From: DATDAW01 sp036524675
GTDB taxonomy: Bacteria > Verrucomicrobiota > Verrucomicrobiia > Chthoniobacterales > DASVRZ01
DNA: 64,000 nt
NCBI GenBank assembly: GCA_036524675.1
Contig: DATDBU010000111.1
Location: 1 to 64,000, forward strand
Direction of reading: 5' to 3'
A program made the position numbers and the translations under genes. The notes below the pieces were generated by a model. It was given only the letters and a program-made list of their open reading frames with translations, was not told where the DNA came from and did no database searches. Shown one piece after another: positions 40,201 through 49,733 of this stretch; position 1 is the first letter of the stretch, and every line of letters starts with the position of its first letter.

Positions 40201-43200
40201 ATGAACTTTTCGCAATTCTTCATACGCCGCCCCGTTTTCGCGGGTGTGCTGTCGATCATTATTTTCATCATCGGATCGATCTCGATGGTGCAACTTCCGA
40301 TCAGCGAGTATCCGGAAGTCGTGCCGCCGACGGTCGTCGTGACGGCAAACTATCCGGGTGCCAACCCGAAGACCATTTCGGAAACCGTCGCCGCACCGCT
40401 GGAGCAGGTGATCAATGGCGTCGAGAACTCGCTTTACATGTTCTCGCAATCCACGCCCGACGGTGTGATGTCGCTCACCGTCACTTTCAAGCTCGGCACC
40501 GACGTGGACAAAGCGCAGGTCCAGGTGCAAAACCGCGTCGCCCAGGCGTTACCCAAGCTGCCCGAGGAAGTGCGCGCCCTGGGCGTAACCACTAACAAGC
40601 AGTCATCGGATCTCACCCTGGTCGTCCACCTGACCTCGCCTACGGGACGTTATGATGAGATTTATCTCCGCAACTACGCCACGCTCCAGATCAAGGACGT
40701 CCTGGCGCGGATTCCCGGGGCCGGTTCGGTGCAGCTTTTCGGCTCGGGCGATTACGCGATGCGCGTCTGGATCGATCCTAACAAAGCCGCATCGCGTGGA
40801 TTGACGGCGAGCGATATCGTGGCCGCGATTCGAGAGCAAAACGTGCAGGTCGCTGCCGGCGGCGTGGGCCAGCAACCCGTGAGCAAATCCGTGGCCCTCG
40901 ATATTCAAGTCAATGCCAAGGGCCGGCTCATCGACGAAAGCGAGTTCGCGAATATCATCGTAAAAACCGGCTCCAACGGCGAAAAAACGCTGCTGAAAGA
41001 CGTGGCGCGCGTCGAGTTGGGTGCGTCATCCTACGCGCTTCGTTCGTTACTGGACAATCATCCCGCGGTCGCCATTCCGATTTATCAGCTTCCCGGCTCC
41101 AACGCGATCCAGCTTTCCAAGGATGTGCGGGCAAAGATGGAGGAATTGAAACAGAATTTCCCCGACGGGCTCGAATATTCCGTGGTGTATGACCCGACGG
41201 TGTTCGTGCGTCACTCCATCGACGCGGTGGTGCACACGTTAGTTGAAGCGCTCGTCCTCGTCGTTCTGGTGGTTATTCTCTTTTTGCAAACCTGGCGGGC
41301 ATCCATTATTCCGCTGGCGGCTGTCCCAGTGTCGTTGATCGGCACATTTGCAATCATGCACGCGCTGGGTTTCAGCATCAATGCGCTGTCTCTCTTCGGG
41401 CTGGTTCTAGCCATCGGCATTGTCGTGGACGACGCCATCGTGGTGGTCGAAAACGTCGAGCGCAACATCGCGTTGGGGCTGTCTCCAATTAAGGCCACCG
41501 AGCAGGCGATGAAAGAAGTCACTGGACCTATTGTCGCCACGGCACTTGTGCTCTGCGCCGTGTTTGTTCCGACGGCATTTATCAGCGGATTGACCGGGCA
41601 ATTTTACAAACAGTTCGCCATCACGATCGCCATTTCGACGGTGATCTCGGCGATCAATTCGCTAACATTATCGCCCGCGCTGAGCGCGCTGCTTTTGAAG
41701 GATCATCACGCGCCAAAAGACGCGCTTTCCCGGGCGATGGATTTCGCGTTCGGGTGGTTATTCCGGCCGTTTAACCGGTTTTTTGAGTGGTCGGGCAGGA
41801 AGTATTCCGCGGGAGTGGGCAACGTCATTCGGAAGAGCGCCATCGCGCTGATCCTTTACGTGGGGTTAGTCGCATTGACAGGCTGGAGCTTTAAGAAAGT
41901 GCCCAGCGGTTTCGTGCCGGTTCAGGACAAACAGTATCTCATTTCCTTTGCGCAATTGCCCGAAGGCGCGTCGCTCGATCGCACGGAAGCCGTCATCAAG
42001 CACATGACTGAAATCGGTCTCAAGGTACCGGGCGTGGAGTCGTCGGTCGCATTCCCGGGATTGAGCATCAGCGGCTTCAGCGTCGCTCCGAATGCCGGCA
42101 TCGCGTTCTTCACATTGAAACCGTTCGAGGAGCGGAAAAGCCCGGAGATGAGTGGCCCGGCTATTGCCGCGGCGCTTAACCAGAAATTCGGTTCCATCCA
42201 GGAGGCCTTCATTCTCACCGTGCCGCCGCCTCCGGTGAACGGCCTTGGAACGATCGGGGGATTCAAAACCTATATCGAGGATCGTGCGGACCTCGGGTTC
42301 GATGCACTCTATCAGAATGTGCAGGGCCTCATCGGCAAAGGCATGCAGACGCAGGGTATGGGCGCGATGTTTTCCACGTTCACCGTTAATGTGCCGCAAT
42401 TGGACGCCGACATCGACCGCGTGAAAGCCAAAACCCAAGGCGTGCCGTTGCAGAACCTGTTCGAGACCATGCAGGTCTATCTTGGATCGCTGTATGTGAA
42501 CGATTTCAACCGGTTCGGCCGGACGTTCCAGGTCATCGCGCAGGCGGATGCATCCTTCCGCGAAGGTGCCGAGGACATCGCGCGCCTCAAGACCCGCAAT
42601 GCCGAGGGGCAAATGGTGCCCTTGGGCGCGCTGCTGAACATCAAAGAAATGCACGGGCCCGACCGCGCAATGCGCTACAACGGGTATCCGGCGGCGGAGA
42701 TCAACGGCGGCCCGGCACCCGGCTATAGCTCCGGCCAAGCCGAGGCGTTGATGACCCAGCTAGCCAAAGAAAATTTGCCAAAAGGCATGACCATGGAATG
42801 GACTGAACTAACCTATCAGCGCATCCTGGCCGGGAACACCGCCGTGTATGTCTATCCGCTGTGTCTCCTGCTCGTATTCCTGGTGCTGGCGGCATTGTAT
42901 GAAAGTTTTCAGCTGCCGCTGGCCATTATCCTGATCGTGCCGATGTGCCTGCTGTTTGCGATCGCCGGTGTATGGCTCAAAGGCGGAGATAACAACATCT
43001 TCACGCAGATCGGATTGATCGTGCTCGTCGGCCTGGCATGCAAAAACGCCATTCTGATTGTGGAATTCGCCAAGCAAAAACAGGACGAAGGCTTGTCATC
43101 CAGGGATGCTGTCATCGAGGCCTGCCGCCTCCGACTGCGGCCGATCTTGATGACGTCCATCGCCTTCATCGCGGGCGTTTTCCCGCTGGTGATTTCGAGT

Positions 43201-43389
43201 GGAGCTGGTGCCGAAATGCGCCAGGCCATGGGCGTAGCCGTCTTCTCAGGTATGATCGGCGTGACGCTTTTCGGTCTTTTCCTAACCCCTGTTTTCTACG
43301 TCACCGTGATGAAACTGGGCCGGAAGAAAAAGCAGAAGCCGATCCAGGCGCCCAAGGTTGAACAAGAGCTCGAGCCCGCAGGTGTGTGA
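40201..43389 (+). CDS. RND multidrug efflux permease (HAE1 family, MexF/AcrB-like)
   Basis: A 1062-residue inner-membrane drug/proton antiporter. The start NFSQFFIRRPVFAGVLSIII is typical. Twelve membrane segments flank two large periplasmic loops (about 35-335 and 570-870). The proton-relay pair is in LAIGIVVDDAIVVVENVER (about residue 405). It trimerises with the adaptor encoded 48 bp upstream. A good Shine-Dalgarno (GGAGG) precedes the start. The sequence is closest in feel to MexF. No outer-membrane factor follows; the convergent gatB gene is next, so TolC/OprM must be supplied from elsewhere. Regulation by the adjacent TetR is likely. Confidence 0.96.
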   Translation: MNFSQFFIRRPVFAGVLSIIIFIIGSISMVQLPISEYPEVVPPTVVVTANYPGANPKTISETVAAPLEQVINGVENSLYMFSQSTPDGVMSLTVTFKLGTDVDKAQVQVQNRVAQALPKLPEEVRALGVTTNKQSSDLTLVVHLTSPTGRYDEIYLRNYATLQIKDVLARIPGAGSVQLFGSGDYAMRVWIDPNKAASRGLTASDIVAAIREQNVQVAAGGVGQQPVSKSVALDIQVNAKGRLIDESEFANIIVKTGSNGEKTLLKDVARVELGASSYALRSLLDNHPAVAIPIYQLPGSNAIQLSKDVRAKMEELKQNFPDGLEYSVVYDPTVFVRHSIDAVVHTLVEALVLVVLVVILFLQTWRASIIPLAAVPVSLIGTFAIMHALGFSINALSLFGLVLAIGIVVDDAIVVVENVERNIALGLSPIKATEQAMKEVTGPIVATALVLCAVFVPTAFISGLTGQFYKQFAITIAISTVISAINSLTLSPALSALLLKDHHAPKDALSRAMDFAFGWLFRPFNRFFEWSGRKYSAGVGNVIRKSAIALILYVGLVALTGWSFKKVPSGFVPVQDKQYLISFAQLPEGASLDRTEAVIKHMTEIGLKVPGVESSVAFPGLSISGFSVAPNAGIAFFTLKPFEERKSPEMSGPAIAAALNQKFGSIQEAFILTVPPPPVNGLGTIGGFKTYIEDRADLGFDALYQNVQGLIGKGMQTQGMGAMFSTFTVNVPQLDADIDRVKAKTQGVPLQNLFETMQVYLGSLYVNDFNRFGRTFQVIAQADASFREGAEDIARLKTRNAEGQMVPLGALLNIKEMHGPDRAMRYNGYPAAEINGGPAPGYSSGQAEALMTQLAKENLPKGMTMEWTELTYQRILAGNTAVYVYPLCLLLVFLVLAALYESFQLPLAIILIVPMCLLFAIAGVWLKGGDNNIFTQIGLIVLVGLACKNAILIVEFAKQKQDEGLSSRDAVIEACRLRLRPILMTSIAFIAGVFPLVISSGAGAEMRQAMGVAVFSGMIGVTLFGLFLTPVFYVTVMKLGRKKKQKPIQAPKVEQELEPAGV

Positions 43390-43477
43390 CGAGCGGGTGA
43401 GAGGGACTGAGACGCCTCATTGAACCGTCTAACGATATTGGTTCAGGCGGTTTCATTGGAATCGCCTGAACCGCCGA

Positions 43478-44935
43478 CTATCCGAGCAGTTTGACGAGCA
43501 AATCGCCGACAATGGCGGGGTTGGCTTTGCCTTTGGACAGTTTCATTACCTGACCTTTGATAGCGTTGATGGCGGGCAATTTGCCGGCTTTGTACTCGGC
43601 GACGGCTTTCGGACTGGCTTCGATGGCTTGCCGGCACAATTCCTCGATCGCACCCAAGTCACTCTCCTGGCTAAGGCCCTTCTCATCGACGATGACGGGC
43701 GCGGTCTTGCCCGTGGTGAACATTTCGGCAAAGACTTCTTTCGCTTGTTTGCCATTGATTTTGCCGTCATCGATCAAATTCACAAGTTCGTCGAGCTTTT
43801 CGGGTGAAACGGGCGATTGATCGATGGTGAGAGAAGCGGAGCTGAGCGCGCTCTGGAGGTCATTGAGAATCCAGTTGGCGATGCCTTTCGGCTTCCGAGC
43901 GCCTTTGACCGCAGCCTCAAAGTAATGACACAAGTCGAGGTCATTGGCGATGACTCCGGCATCGTAGGGGCTCACGGCGTAGTCTCTGACAAAACGCTCA
44001 CGTTTCTGTGTCGGAAGCTCGGGAACTTTGGTACGGACTTCTTCCAAAAAAGCATCCGTGGCGACCGGCAACAAATCAGGATCGGGAAAATACCGGTAAT
44101 CGGCCGCAACTTCTTTTACCCGCATAAGGGTCGTCTCACCCGCTGGATCATCCCAACGGCGTGTTTCCTGCCTCAACTTCTCGCCGCGTTCGACAGCTGC
44201 GATCTGCCGGTCGATTTCAAACGCGATGGCGCGCCGGACGCCGCTGATCGTGTTGAGGTTCTTGATTTCGATCTTGGCGTTGTATTCCTTCTGCGTAACC
44301 GGCCGGACACTAATGTTGACGTCACACCGGAGCTGCCCTTTTTCCATGTCCGCATCGCTGACTCCGCCGTAGATGAGTACCTGTTTAAGGGAGGACAGAT
44401 ACGCGAAGGCTTCTTCGGGCGACTCGATATCCGGCTCGGAAACGATTTCCATCAGCGGTGATCCTGCGCGGTTGAAATCGATACCGGTGGAGGTTTCGAA
44501 GTGGAAACTTTTTGCAACGTCTTCCTCGAGGTGAATTCGGGTGAGTCGAACGCGTTTGCCGGGTGTTTTGATGTTTTTCTGTGCGTCTTTCGGATAGGCC
44601 AGATCGTGCAGTGGCACCGCTCCATGCACACAGATCGGCAGGTCATACTGCGAGATCTGATAGTTTTTCGGCATGTCCGGGTAAAAATAATGTTTGCGAT
44701 CGAATTTGCAGACGGGCGCGATGTCGCACTCGAGCATGAGGCCGGTAAGCGCGGTGAGCTTGAGCGCTTCGAGATTCATCACAGGCAAGGCGCCGGGTAA
44801 GCCGAGACAGACAGGACAGGTGTGCGTATTTGGTTCCGCGCCGAATTCGACGGGGCAGCCGCAAAACATCTTGCTGCGCGTCTTGAGTTGCACATGAACC
44901 TCGAGGCCGATGGTGACGATGTATCCGTTGGTCAT
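43478..44935 (-). CDS. gatB: Aspartyl/glutamyl-tRNA amidotransferase subunit B
   Basis: A 485-residue GatB that, with GatA and GatC, converts Glu-tRNA(Gln) or Asp-tRNA(Asn) to the amide forms. The start is YIVTIGLEVHVQLKTRSKMF; the zinc/ATP region has CPVCLGLPGALPVMN near residue 40, DRKHYFYPDMPKNYQISQYD near 80 and HLEEDVAKS near 130. The C-terminal YqeY-like tail domain ends with KGKANPAIVGDLLVKLLG. GatA and GatC are not in the window. It follows cvpA in the same direction with a repeat dyad between them. Confidence 0.97.
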   Translation of the reverse strand: MTNGYIVTIGLEVHVQLKTRSKMFCGCPVEFGAEPNTHTCPVCLGLPGALPVMNLEALKLTALTGLMLECDIAPVCKFDRKHYFYPDMPKNYQISQYDLPICVHGAVPLHDLAYPKDAQKNIKTPGKRVRLTRIHLEEDVAKSFHFETSTGIDFNRAGSPLMEIVSEPDIESPEEAFAYLSSLKQVLIYGGVSDADMEKGQLRCDVNISVRPVTQKEYNAKIEIKNLNTISGVRRAIAFEIDRQIAAVERGEKLRQETRRWDDPAGETTLMRVKEVAADYRYFPDPDLLPVATDAFLEEVRTKVPELPTQKRERFVRDYAVSPYDAGVIANDLDLCHYFEAAVKGARKPKGIANWILNDLQSALSSASLTIDQSPVSPEKLDELVNLIDDGKINGKQAKEVFAEMFTTGKTAPVIVDEKGLSQESDLGAIEELCRQAIEASPKAVAEYKAGKLPAINAIKGQVMKLSKGKANPAIVGDLLVKLLG

Positions 44936-44952
44936 TTGGAAGTCTTAAAAGG

Positions 44953-45039
44953 TCTTACTCGTACTCAAAACATTCCAGGAAGGAATATGGTGGAGGGAGG
45001 GCTGAAAGATTACGATTCAGAGAAGGATTACGAGTAAGA
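44953..45039. repeat. Dyad of TCTTACTCGTA words between gatB and cvpA
   Basis: TCTTACTCGTA (44953-44963) has a perfect inverted copy TACGAGTAAGA (45029-45039). Same word family as the dyad at 37290. It fills the 113-bp gap between the cvpA stop and the gatB start. Confidence 0.75.
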
Positions 45040-45048
45040 TTGAAATGT

Positions 45049-45945
45049 TTAATGGCGTCCCCTTGAAACCGGACCAGGGGCCGGTTTCGGAGGGGGGTTC
45101 AACGCATAATCCAGCGCTCCGGTTAGATCAAACTTCTCCAAAGCCGGGTGCAAACTTTTATCGAGCAGGCTGCCGATGACTTTTGGGTCCATCACAAGCG
45201 CTCCGAAGTCGCGCCTCGAAAGTTTCTCGAGGATGGCAGGATCTCGGACGACTTTGGCAAGACCCGGATGCCTTGCCAGTTGTCGTGTCCCAGGAAACTC
45301 AATAAGCCGCTGCATCGCCACAGGGTCCGCGGTGACACGGGCGATTTTGTCGAGCGCCACATAGACCCTGTTCGGGATCGGATCCAACAGCCGAAGAATA
45401 GACCCGGCCGCTCCGTTTTCGACGATCCATTTGGCGCGGCAAGCCTCGGTGAGGTATTGGTGACGCCTCGCAGGGAGCTTTTCCTCGCGGTCTTCGGCGA
45501 CGGTAATTTGCGCATTGGCAACGGTACCAATCATTCGAACCCCAGTCAGCAGGACGAGCAAAAAAACCGAACCAATTATCAATCCCAAAAAAGCTCCGCC
45601 CACGCCGAAAAAGATTCGAACCAGTCCAGATTGTTCGGAAGTTTTACGGAACAGCGTGTTCGAGAGAAAGGCCATTGCCACGAAAACAAGGGCTCCCAAA
45701 GCGCCTGAAACGATCACCTGAACGGCGAGCGGTGGGAAGGCGTTCAGCGGTAACCGCGGCGCAATGATCTGCCAGCCAACGGCTGCTGCCAGATAGGCCG
45801 CACCCAACGCAACAAACCGGCAGGCCTGCCGCACAACGCCGTTCCGCCAACCGGACCAGACGCTGTAGAATACGACCAGCACCGAAAGGCTGACGATGAG
45901 CACATGAAGGCCGGAGAGCGTGGGTGAATTTTCGGCATGAGGCAT
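45049..45945 (-). CDS. CvpA-family membrane protein with C-terminal extension
   Basis: A 298-residue protein. Residues 15-170 form the CvpA membrane domain: SVLVVFYSVWSGWRNGVVRQ near residue 18, then four hydrophobic segments (FVALGAAYLAAAVGWQIIA, LAVQVIVSGALGALVFVAMAF, RIFFGVGGAFLGLIIGSVFL). The C-terminal ~120 residues are soluble with short repeats such as LARHPGLAKVVRDPAILEKL and DPKVIGSLLDKSLHP, not part of classical CvpA. CvpA takes part in colicin V export and membrane homeostasis. The gene lies between aroC and gatB. Confidence 0.82.
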   Translation of the reverse strand: MPHAENSPTLSGLHVLIVSLSVLVVFYSVWSGWRNGVVRQACRFVALGAAYLAAAVGWQIIAPRLPLNAFPPLAVQVIVSGALGALVFVAMAFLSNTLFRKTSEQSGLVRIFFGVGGAFLGLIIGSVFLLVLLTGVRMIGTVANAQITVAEDREEKLPARRHQYLTEACRAKWIVENGAAGSILRLLDPIPNRVYVALDKIARVTADPVAMQRLIEFPGTRQLARHPGLAKVVRDPAILEKLSRRDFGALVMDPKVIGSLLDKSLHPALEKFDLTGALDYALNPPPKPAPGPVSRGRH

Positions 45946-46033
45946 TGAGGCGTGAACTTATGCGAGAGGCGAACGCGACAGACAAGGCGAGAAATGGCGA
46001 GAAGCCTCGCCAAAAACCGCTGGACGCCAAATT

Positions 46034-47119
46034 TCAGCCGCCCCGCAACGCCCGTTGACGCAGCATGTGATCGGCCAGAACGAGCCAAACCATGGCCTCG
46101 ACCATTGGAACAGCTCGCGGAAGCACACAGGGATCATGACGCCCGCGCGCAGCCAGTTCCGTGTCTTCGCCCGATGTTGTGACCGTTTTTTGCGAACGCG
46201 TGATCGTTGCCGTCGGTTTGAAAGCGACCCGGAAAAAAATGTCTTCGCCGTTGGTGATGCCTCCCTGGATACCGCCGGAAAAATTGGTCGCCGTCCGAAT
46301 ATGACCTTCGCGAACCTCGAAAGGGTCATTGTGCTCGGCGCCGGTCAGACGTGTTCCGGCAAATCCGGAACCGATTTCGAACCCTTTGGTAGCAGGCAGG
46401 CTAAGCATTGCCTTGGCCAGGTCGGCTTCCATTTTGTCGAAAACCGGTTCGCCCAAGCCCACGGGCACGCCACGAACGACGCATTCGATGGTGCCTCCAA
46501 CGGAGTTGCCATCTTTGCGCATTTGTTTGATCAGGGCGATCATTTGCTCGACCATGGCCGGGTCGGGACACCGCACGATATTCGCTTCAACGTCGGAAAA
46601 TTGGACCGTGGCCGAATCAACATTCGCTTCGAGTTCGTGAATGGATTTTACGTAAGCAACGACTTCGAGCTCCGGAGCGACGGTGGCGAGAAATTTACGC
46701 GCAATGGCCGCAGCAGCGACACGACCGATTGTCTCCCGGGCTGACGCACGACCGCCCCCCTGCCAATTCCGGATACCGTATTTCTGCTGGTATGTATAAT
46801 CCGCGTGCGATGGACGATAAGCCGTTTCCATTTCGGAATACGCCTCGGGCCGTGCATCCTGATTCATCACGACGACAGAAATGGGCGTCCCTAGAGTTTT
46901 CCCCTGGAAAACGCCCGACAAAATCCGGCATTCGTCCGCCTCTGCGCGCGGGGTGACGATTTCGCTTTGGCCGGGCCGCCGGCGGTCGAGGTCACTCTGA
47001 ATGTCGGCTTCGCAAAGTTCGACGAGGGGCGGGCAGCCATCCACGACCACGCCCACGCCGCCGCCATGCGATTCTCCCCAGGTCGATATTCGAAAAAGTT
47101 GTCCTGACTGACTTGCCAT
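46034..47119 (-). CDS. aroC: Chorismate synthase
   Basis: A 361-residue FMN-dependent enzyme making chorismate from EPSP, the end of the shikimate pathway. The start at 47119 gives MASQSGQLFRISTWGESHGG; the frame is open upstream without homology. Other signatures: the DLDRRRPGQSEIVTPRAEAD loop near residue 42, YGIRNWQGGGRASARETIGR near 125 and SGGIQGGITNGEDIFFRVAF near 295. It is divergent from the aminopeptidase gene (109-bp gap) and heads the leftward run aroC, cvpA, gatB. Confidence 0.97.
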   Translation of the reverse strand: MASQSGQLFRISTWGESHGGGVGVVVDGCPPLVELCEADIQSDLDRRRPGQSEIVTPRAEADECRILSGVFQGKTLGTPISVVVMNQDARPEAYSEMETAYRPSHADYTYQQKYGIRNWQGGGRASARETIGRVAAAAIARKFLATVAPELEVVAYVKSIHELEANVDSATVQFSDVEANIVRCPDPAMVEQMIALIKQMRKDGNSVGGTIECVVRGVPVGLGEPVFDKMEADLAKAMLSLPATKGFEIGSGFAGTRLTGAEHNDPFEVREGHIRTATNFSGGIQGGITNGEDIFFRVAFKPTATITRSQKTVTTSGEDTELAARGRHDPCVLPRAVPMVEAMVWLVLADHMLRQRALRGG

Positions 47120-47228
47120 CTTGAATGGATCAACAAAGCAAACGCAGCTGTCCGGTGCGAATGAAATCTGCGGAGCGTCTGTCTCGGATTTTTTGACTTC
47201 TGACCCGACAAGACCAAACGTGTGGCTC

Positions 47229-48404
47229 ATGACTGCTTCGACCACTTCTCCCGCGCCGTCCATTCCCGTCCGTCTCGGCTTTCCTGCGTTCGATCTCGTC
47301 CGGCTGCTTCGCACGGTTTTTCATCCCGCAGGCGGCGAAAATTATGCCGTCCTCATCGATCTGGACAATCCGGCAGATGTCAAAAATTTTGCATTTCTGA
47401 ACAACCCGTCCCTAACGATCCAGCGTAAGGCACATGATGTGTTTTATCAGCCGCTGCTCAATGGCCCCGGAGCGGAACTCGGAGTGGGGATAGTAGACTT
47501 TTTCGCTTACAAAATCACGGGCGGCAGCAATCTCGATCTTCCAGACGAAGCGTTTACTCCAGCCGGGGGAAAAGTGAGCTTCGAGAAGGATGTTTATCCC
47601 AATTACAGCATCGTGCTGTGTATCTCCACATATTCAGCCACTGCGCCCCTCACGGCTTTCGCAAAGAAATACGGTTTTCGAGGTGCGACACTGCATGGTG
47701 TCAACGACATCATTCTCAGCTCCGGGCTGGCAGTGGACTACGATGAAGTGAGCCGGAGTGCTGAAAAACTTCGGCTGGGAATGACTCGAGCCGACTGGGT
47801 TGAAATTGACTACGCGCTCGATGATTCCCGGTACACGCTGAAGCTGATTTTGGACGGTCAAGAAGCACAGAAAAGCCATGGCCTTTGCCGCGGCGGTCCG
47901 GATATCGCAAATCTGCCAGCAGGAGAGATTTATTATGTTCCGGCCGGGGCCGAAGGCGAGTTTCCGATGAAATACGAGGACGGAACTCTCGGCATCATGA
48001 CAGTGACAGGAGGTCGTGTCGTGAAAGCACGGCTGGTTCGAGGCAAGCAGGCGACCATTGACGCGCACAATGCCAAGTTGGCAGAGGACCCGGTGACGGG
48101 TGAATTGGGGGAATTAGGTTTTGGAACGCAAGTTTTGCCTGTTTCCGGACGCGACATCCAGGACGAGAAAATTCTTGGAACGATGCATGTCGCCACAGGC
48201 CGGAGCGATCACCTTGGCGGGAAGCTAACGCCGGATCGCTTTACGAAAAAGGAACATGCGACGCATGACGATATCCTGTTCGCGCCCGAGAAGACGCCGG
48301 AAATTCAGGTTCCGCAGGTTCGGATGCACCGGGATGGAGAGACGGTGGTGTTGATCGAGAACTTCCAGCCCGCGGCGTACATGAAGGCGTTGCTAGCGGA
48401 CTAG
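47229..48404 (+). CDS. M29-type aminopeptidase
   Basis: A 391-residue protein from the ATG at 47229 (36 upstream codons are open but not homologous). It is similar in outline to thermophilic M29 metallo-aminopeptidases (AmpS/AmpT). The C-terminal metal-site region has ILGTMHVATGRSDHLGGK (about residue 310) followed by HATHDDILF (about 337), where His and Asp are ligands, and a Glu-rich central part near GAEGEFPMKYEDGTLGIMTV. M29 enzymes remove N-terminal residues from peptides in the cytoplasm and use Co or Zn pairs. The family is recognised only by the C-terminal pattern, so it could be a diverged relative. Confidence 0.65.
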   Translation: MTASTTSPAPSIPVRLGFPAFDLVRLLRTVFHPAGGENYAVLIDLDNPADVKNFAFLNNPSLTIQRKAHDVFYQPLLNGPGAELGVGIVDFFAYKITGGSNLDLPDEAFTPAGGKVSFEKDVYPNYSIVLCISTYSATAPLTAFAKKYGFRGATLHGVNDIILSSGLAVDYDEVSRSAEKLRLGMTRADWVEIDYALDDSRYTLKLILDGQEAQKSHGLCRGGPDIANLPAGEIYYVPAGAEGEFPMKYEDGTLGIMTVTGGRVVKARLVRGKQATIDAHNAKLAEDPVTGELGELGFGTQVLPVSGRDIQDEKILGTMHVATGRSDHLGGKLTPDRFTKKEHATHDDILFAPEKTPEIQVPQVRMHRDGETVVLIENFQPAAYMKALLAD

Positions 48405-48534
48405 AGGGGATTTGAGGAAACTTTAATCCTACTCATTGACTTTAAACTTACTCTGCGTTTCGAGCGTATCGCCCCACACCAGAGCAGGTTAAAGTTAAAG
48501 AGCAGGTGCGAGCACATAAAAGAAGGCTTTGCCT

Positions 48535-49290
48535 GTGAACCCGTACGAAACCGACAAACTCCTTTCCGAATATCTTCTTTTCCATTACGGCTCGCCTGAG
48601 CAGGTCGTGCCGGCGGGTTTTCCGGAGATGATTCAGTTTTCCACTTTTCCAGTCCGTTGCGTGAGCGAGACGCTTCAGAGCGATCTTGTGCCCGCAAATG
48701 CGCGTGCACTAGACATTGGTTGCGCAGTCGGGCGATCGAGTTTTGAACTCTCGCGGTATTGTTCAGAAGTCGTTGGTGTGGATTTTTCTCAAAAATTCAT
48801 CGCTGCAGCACAGTCCGTTCGGGAAACGGGCTATGCACAATTTGACCGGATAGAGGAGGGGCGGCTCGCGACGCGGCTGCAGAATTTTTTGCCCGCGGAT
48901 ATCCGACGTCACCGCGTCCGCTTTTTACAAGGAGACGCGCAGTGTCTTTCGCCGGATATGGGTGTTTTTGACGTGGTTCTAGCAGCCAATTTGATCGATC
49001 GCATTCGTGAGCCGCTCAAGTTTCTCCGTCAATTGCCCGGTTTGATGAAACCGGGTGGCCAACTGATTCTCACATCGCCCTACACATGGCTGGAGGAATT
49101 TACTCCGGCGACGAACTGGCTCGGCGGTTTCGAACAGAATGAACGTCCTTTCACGACGCACGAACGTCTGGAGGCCGAATTGTCCGATTTTATATTGCTC
49201 AGCCGGAAAGATTTGCCGTTCCTGATTCGCGAACACGCCCGGAAATATCAGTGGTGCATTGCCGAGGCAACGGTGTGGTTGCGGAGGTAG
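48535..49290 (+). CDS. Putative 4-mercaptohistidine N1-methyltransferase (OvoA C-terminal type)
   Basis: A 251-residue SAM-dependent methyltransferase. The start NPYETDKLLSEYLLFHYGSP is the hallmark of the stand-alone/OvoA C-terminal family. Motif I is ALDIGCAVGRSSFELSRYCS near residue 60, then VVGVDFSQKFIAAAQSVRET, and YTWLEEFTPATNWLGGF near 185. The enzyme methylates 5(4)-mercaptohistidine to ovothiol A. The OvoA sulfoxide synthase half, normally in the same polypeptide or beside it, is not in the window. The GTG at 48535 gives the family start; a TTG two codons earlier is the alternative. A TTAATCCTACTC-type dyad precedes it. Confidence 0.82.
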   Translation: MNPYETDKLLSEYLLFHYGSPEQVVPAGFPEMIQFSTFPVRCVSETLQSDLVPANARALDIGCAVGRSSFELSRYCSEVVGVDFSQKFIAAAQSVRETGYAQFDRIEEGRLATRLQNFLPADIRRHRVRFLQGDAQCLSPDMGVFDVVLAANLIDRIREPLKFLRQLPGLMKPGGQLILTSPYTWLEEFTPATNWLGGFEQNERPFTTHERLEAELSDFILLSRKDLPFLIREHARKYQWCIAEATVWLRR

Positions 49291-49361
49291 GAATCGCTAA
49301 CCGGCGAGTGCTGAATTCAGCTCTCTCACAATCGATGCGCCAATGGCGCTTTGTCCGTTAG

Positions 49362-49392
49362 CCCTAGGTTGCGAGGAACGAGCTACCTAGGG
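49362..49392. repeat. REP hairpin, left copy
   Basis: Stem CCCTAGGT/ACCTAGGG with a 15-nt loop tgcgaggaacgagct. The loop is the exact reverse complement of the loop in the copy at 49673-49703, while the stem differs by paired (compensatory) changes. It overlaps the last codon of the RAYT remnant. Confidence 0.85.
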
Positions 49393-49613
49393 ATCGTTTG
49401 CAAAAAAAACAGAAACAATCCTTCCGAGCCCGACCAACAAATGAACATGGTCGGCAACGCCTCCAATCAAAACGGCGGACATCCCAGATTCTTGGCGATG
49501 CCACCCAGATACGCATGGATTTCCTCGCGAATGCCGATATCGGTGAGAAAGGGAAAGCGACCTTTCGTCGAAAAGATGATGTGCACGTAAACAGAGGAAT
49601 GGGATTGCGACAT
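49387..49613 (-). pseudogene. REP-associated tyrosine transposase (RAYT/IS200-like Y1), frameshifted and truncated
   Basis: Starting at the ATG at 49613, the minus strand encodes MSQSHSSVYVHIIFSTKGRF, PFLTDIGIREEIHAYLGGIA and KNLGCP, the N-terminus of Y1 transposases of the RAYT family. After one frameshift (near 49480) it continues with SAVLIGGVADHVHLLVGLGR, containing the HUH metal motif (HVH), and stops soon after. The catalytic Tyr region (second half) is lost, so it is not active. It lies between two inverted REP hairpins, the usual target of such enzymes. Confidence 0.85.
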
Positions 49614-49672
49614 AAGTAGTTACAGCTGTTAGACACAACCCCTTTGGGGTAAAAATGTTTCGGGAATTTTCA

Positions 49673-49703
49673 CCCAGAGTAGCTCGTTCCTCGCAACTCT
49701 GGG
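49673..49703. repeat. REP hairpin, right inverted copy
   Basis: Stem CCCAGAGT/ACTCTGGG with the 15-nt loop agctcgttcctcgca, the exact reverse complement of the left loop. It lies 60 bp outside the 5' end of the RAYT remnant. A CCCCTTTGGGG hairpin at 49639 lies between. Confidence 0.85.
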
Positions 49704-49733
49704 CTGGAAGATCCTTCCCCCCTTGGGGAAGGC

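Noticed and set aside
41866..42738. 290-codon minus-strand frame
   Set aside because: Antisense to the RND permease gene; no homology, produced by high G+C codon bias.
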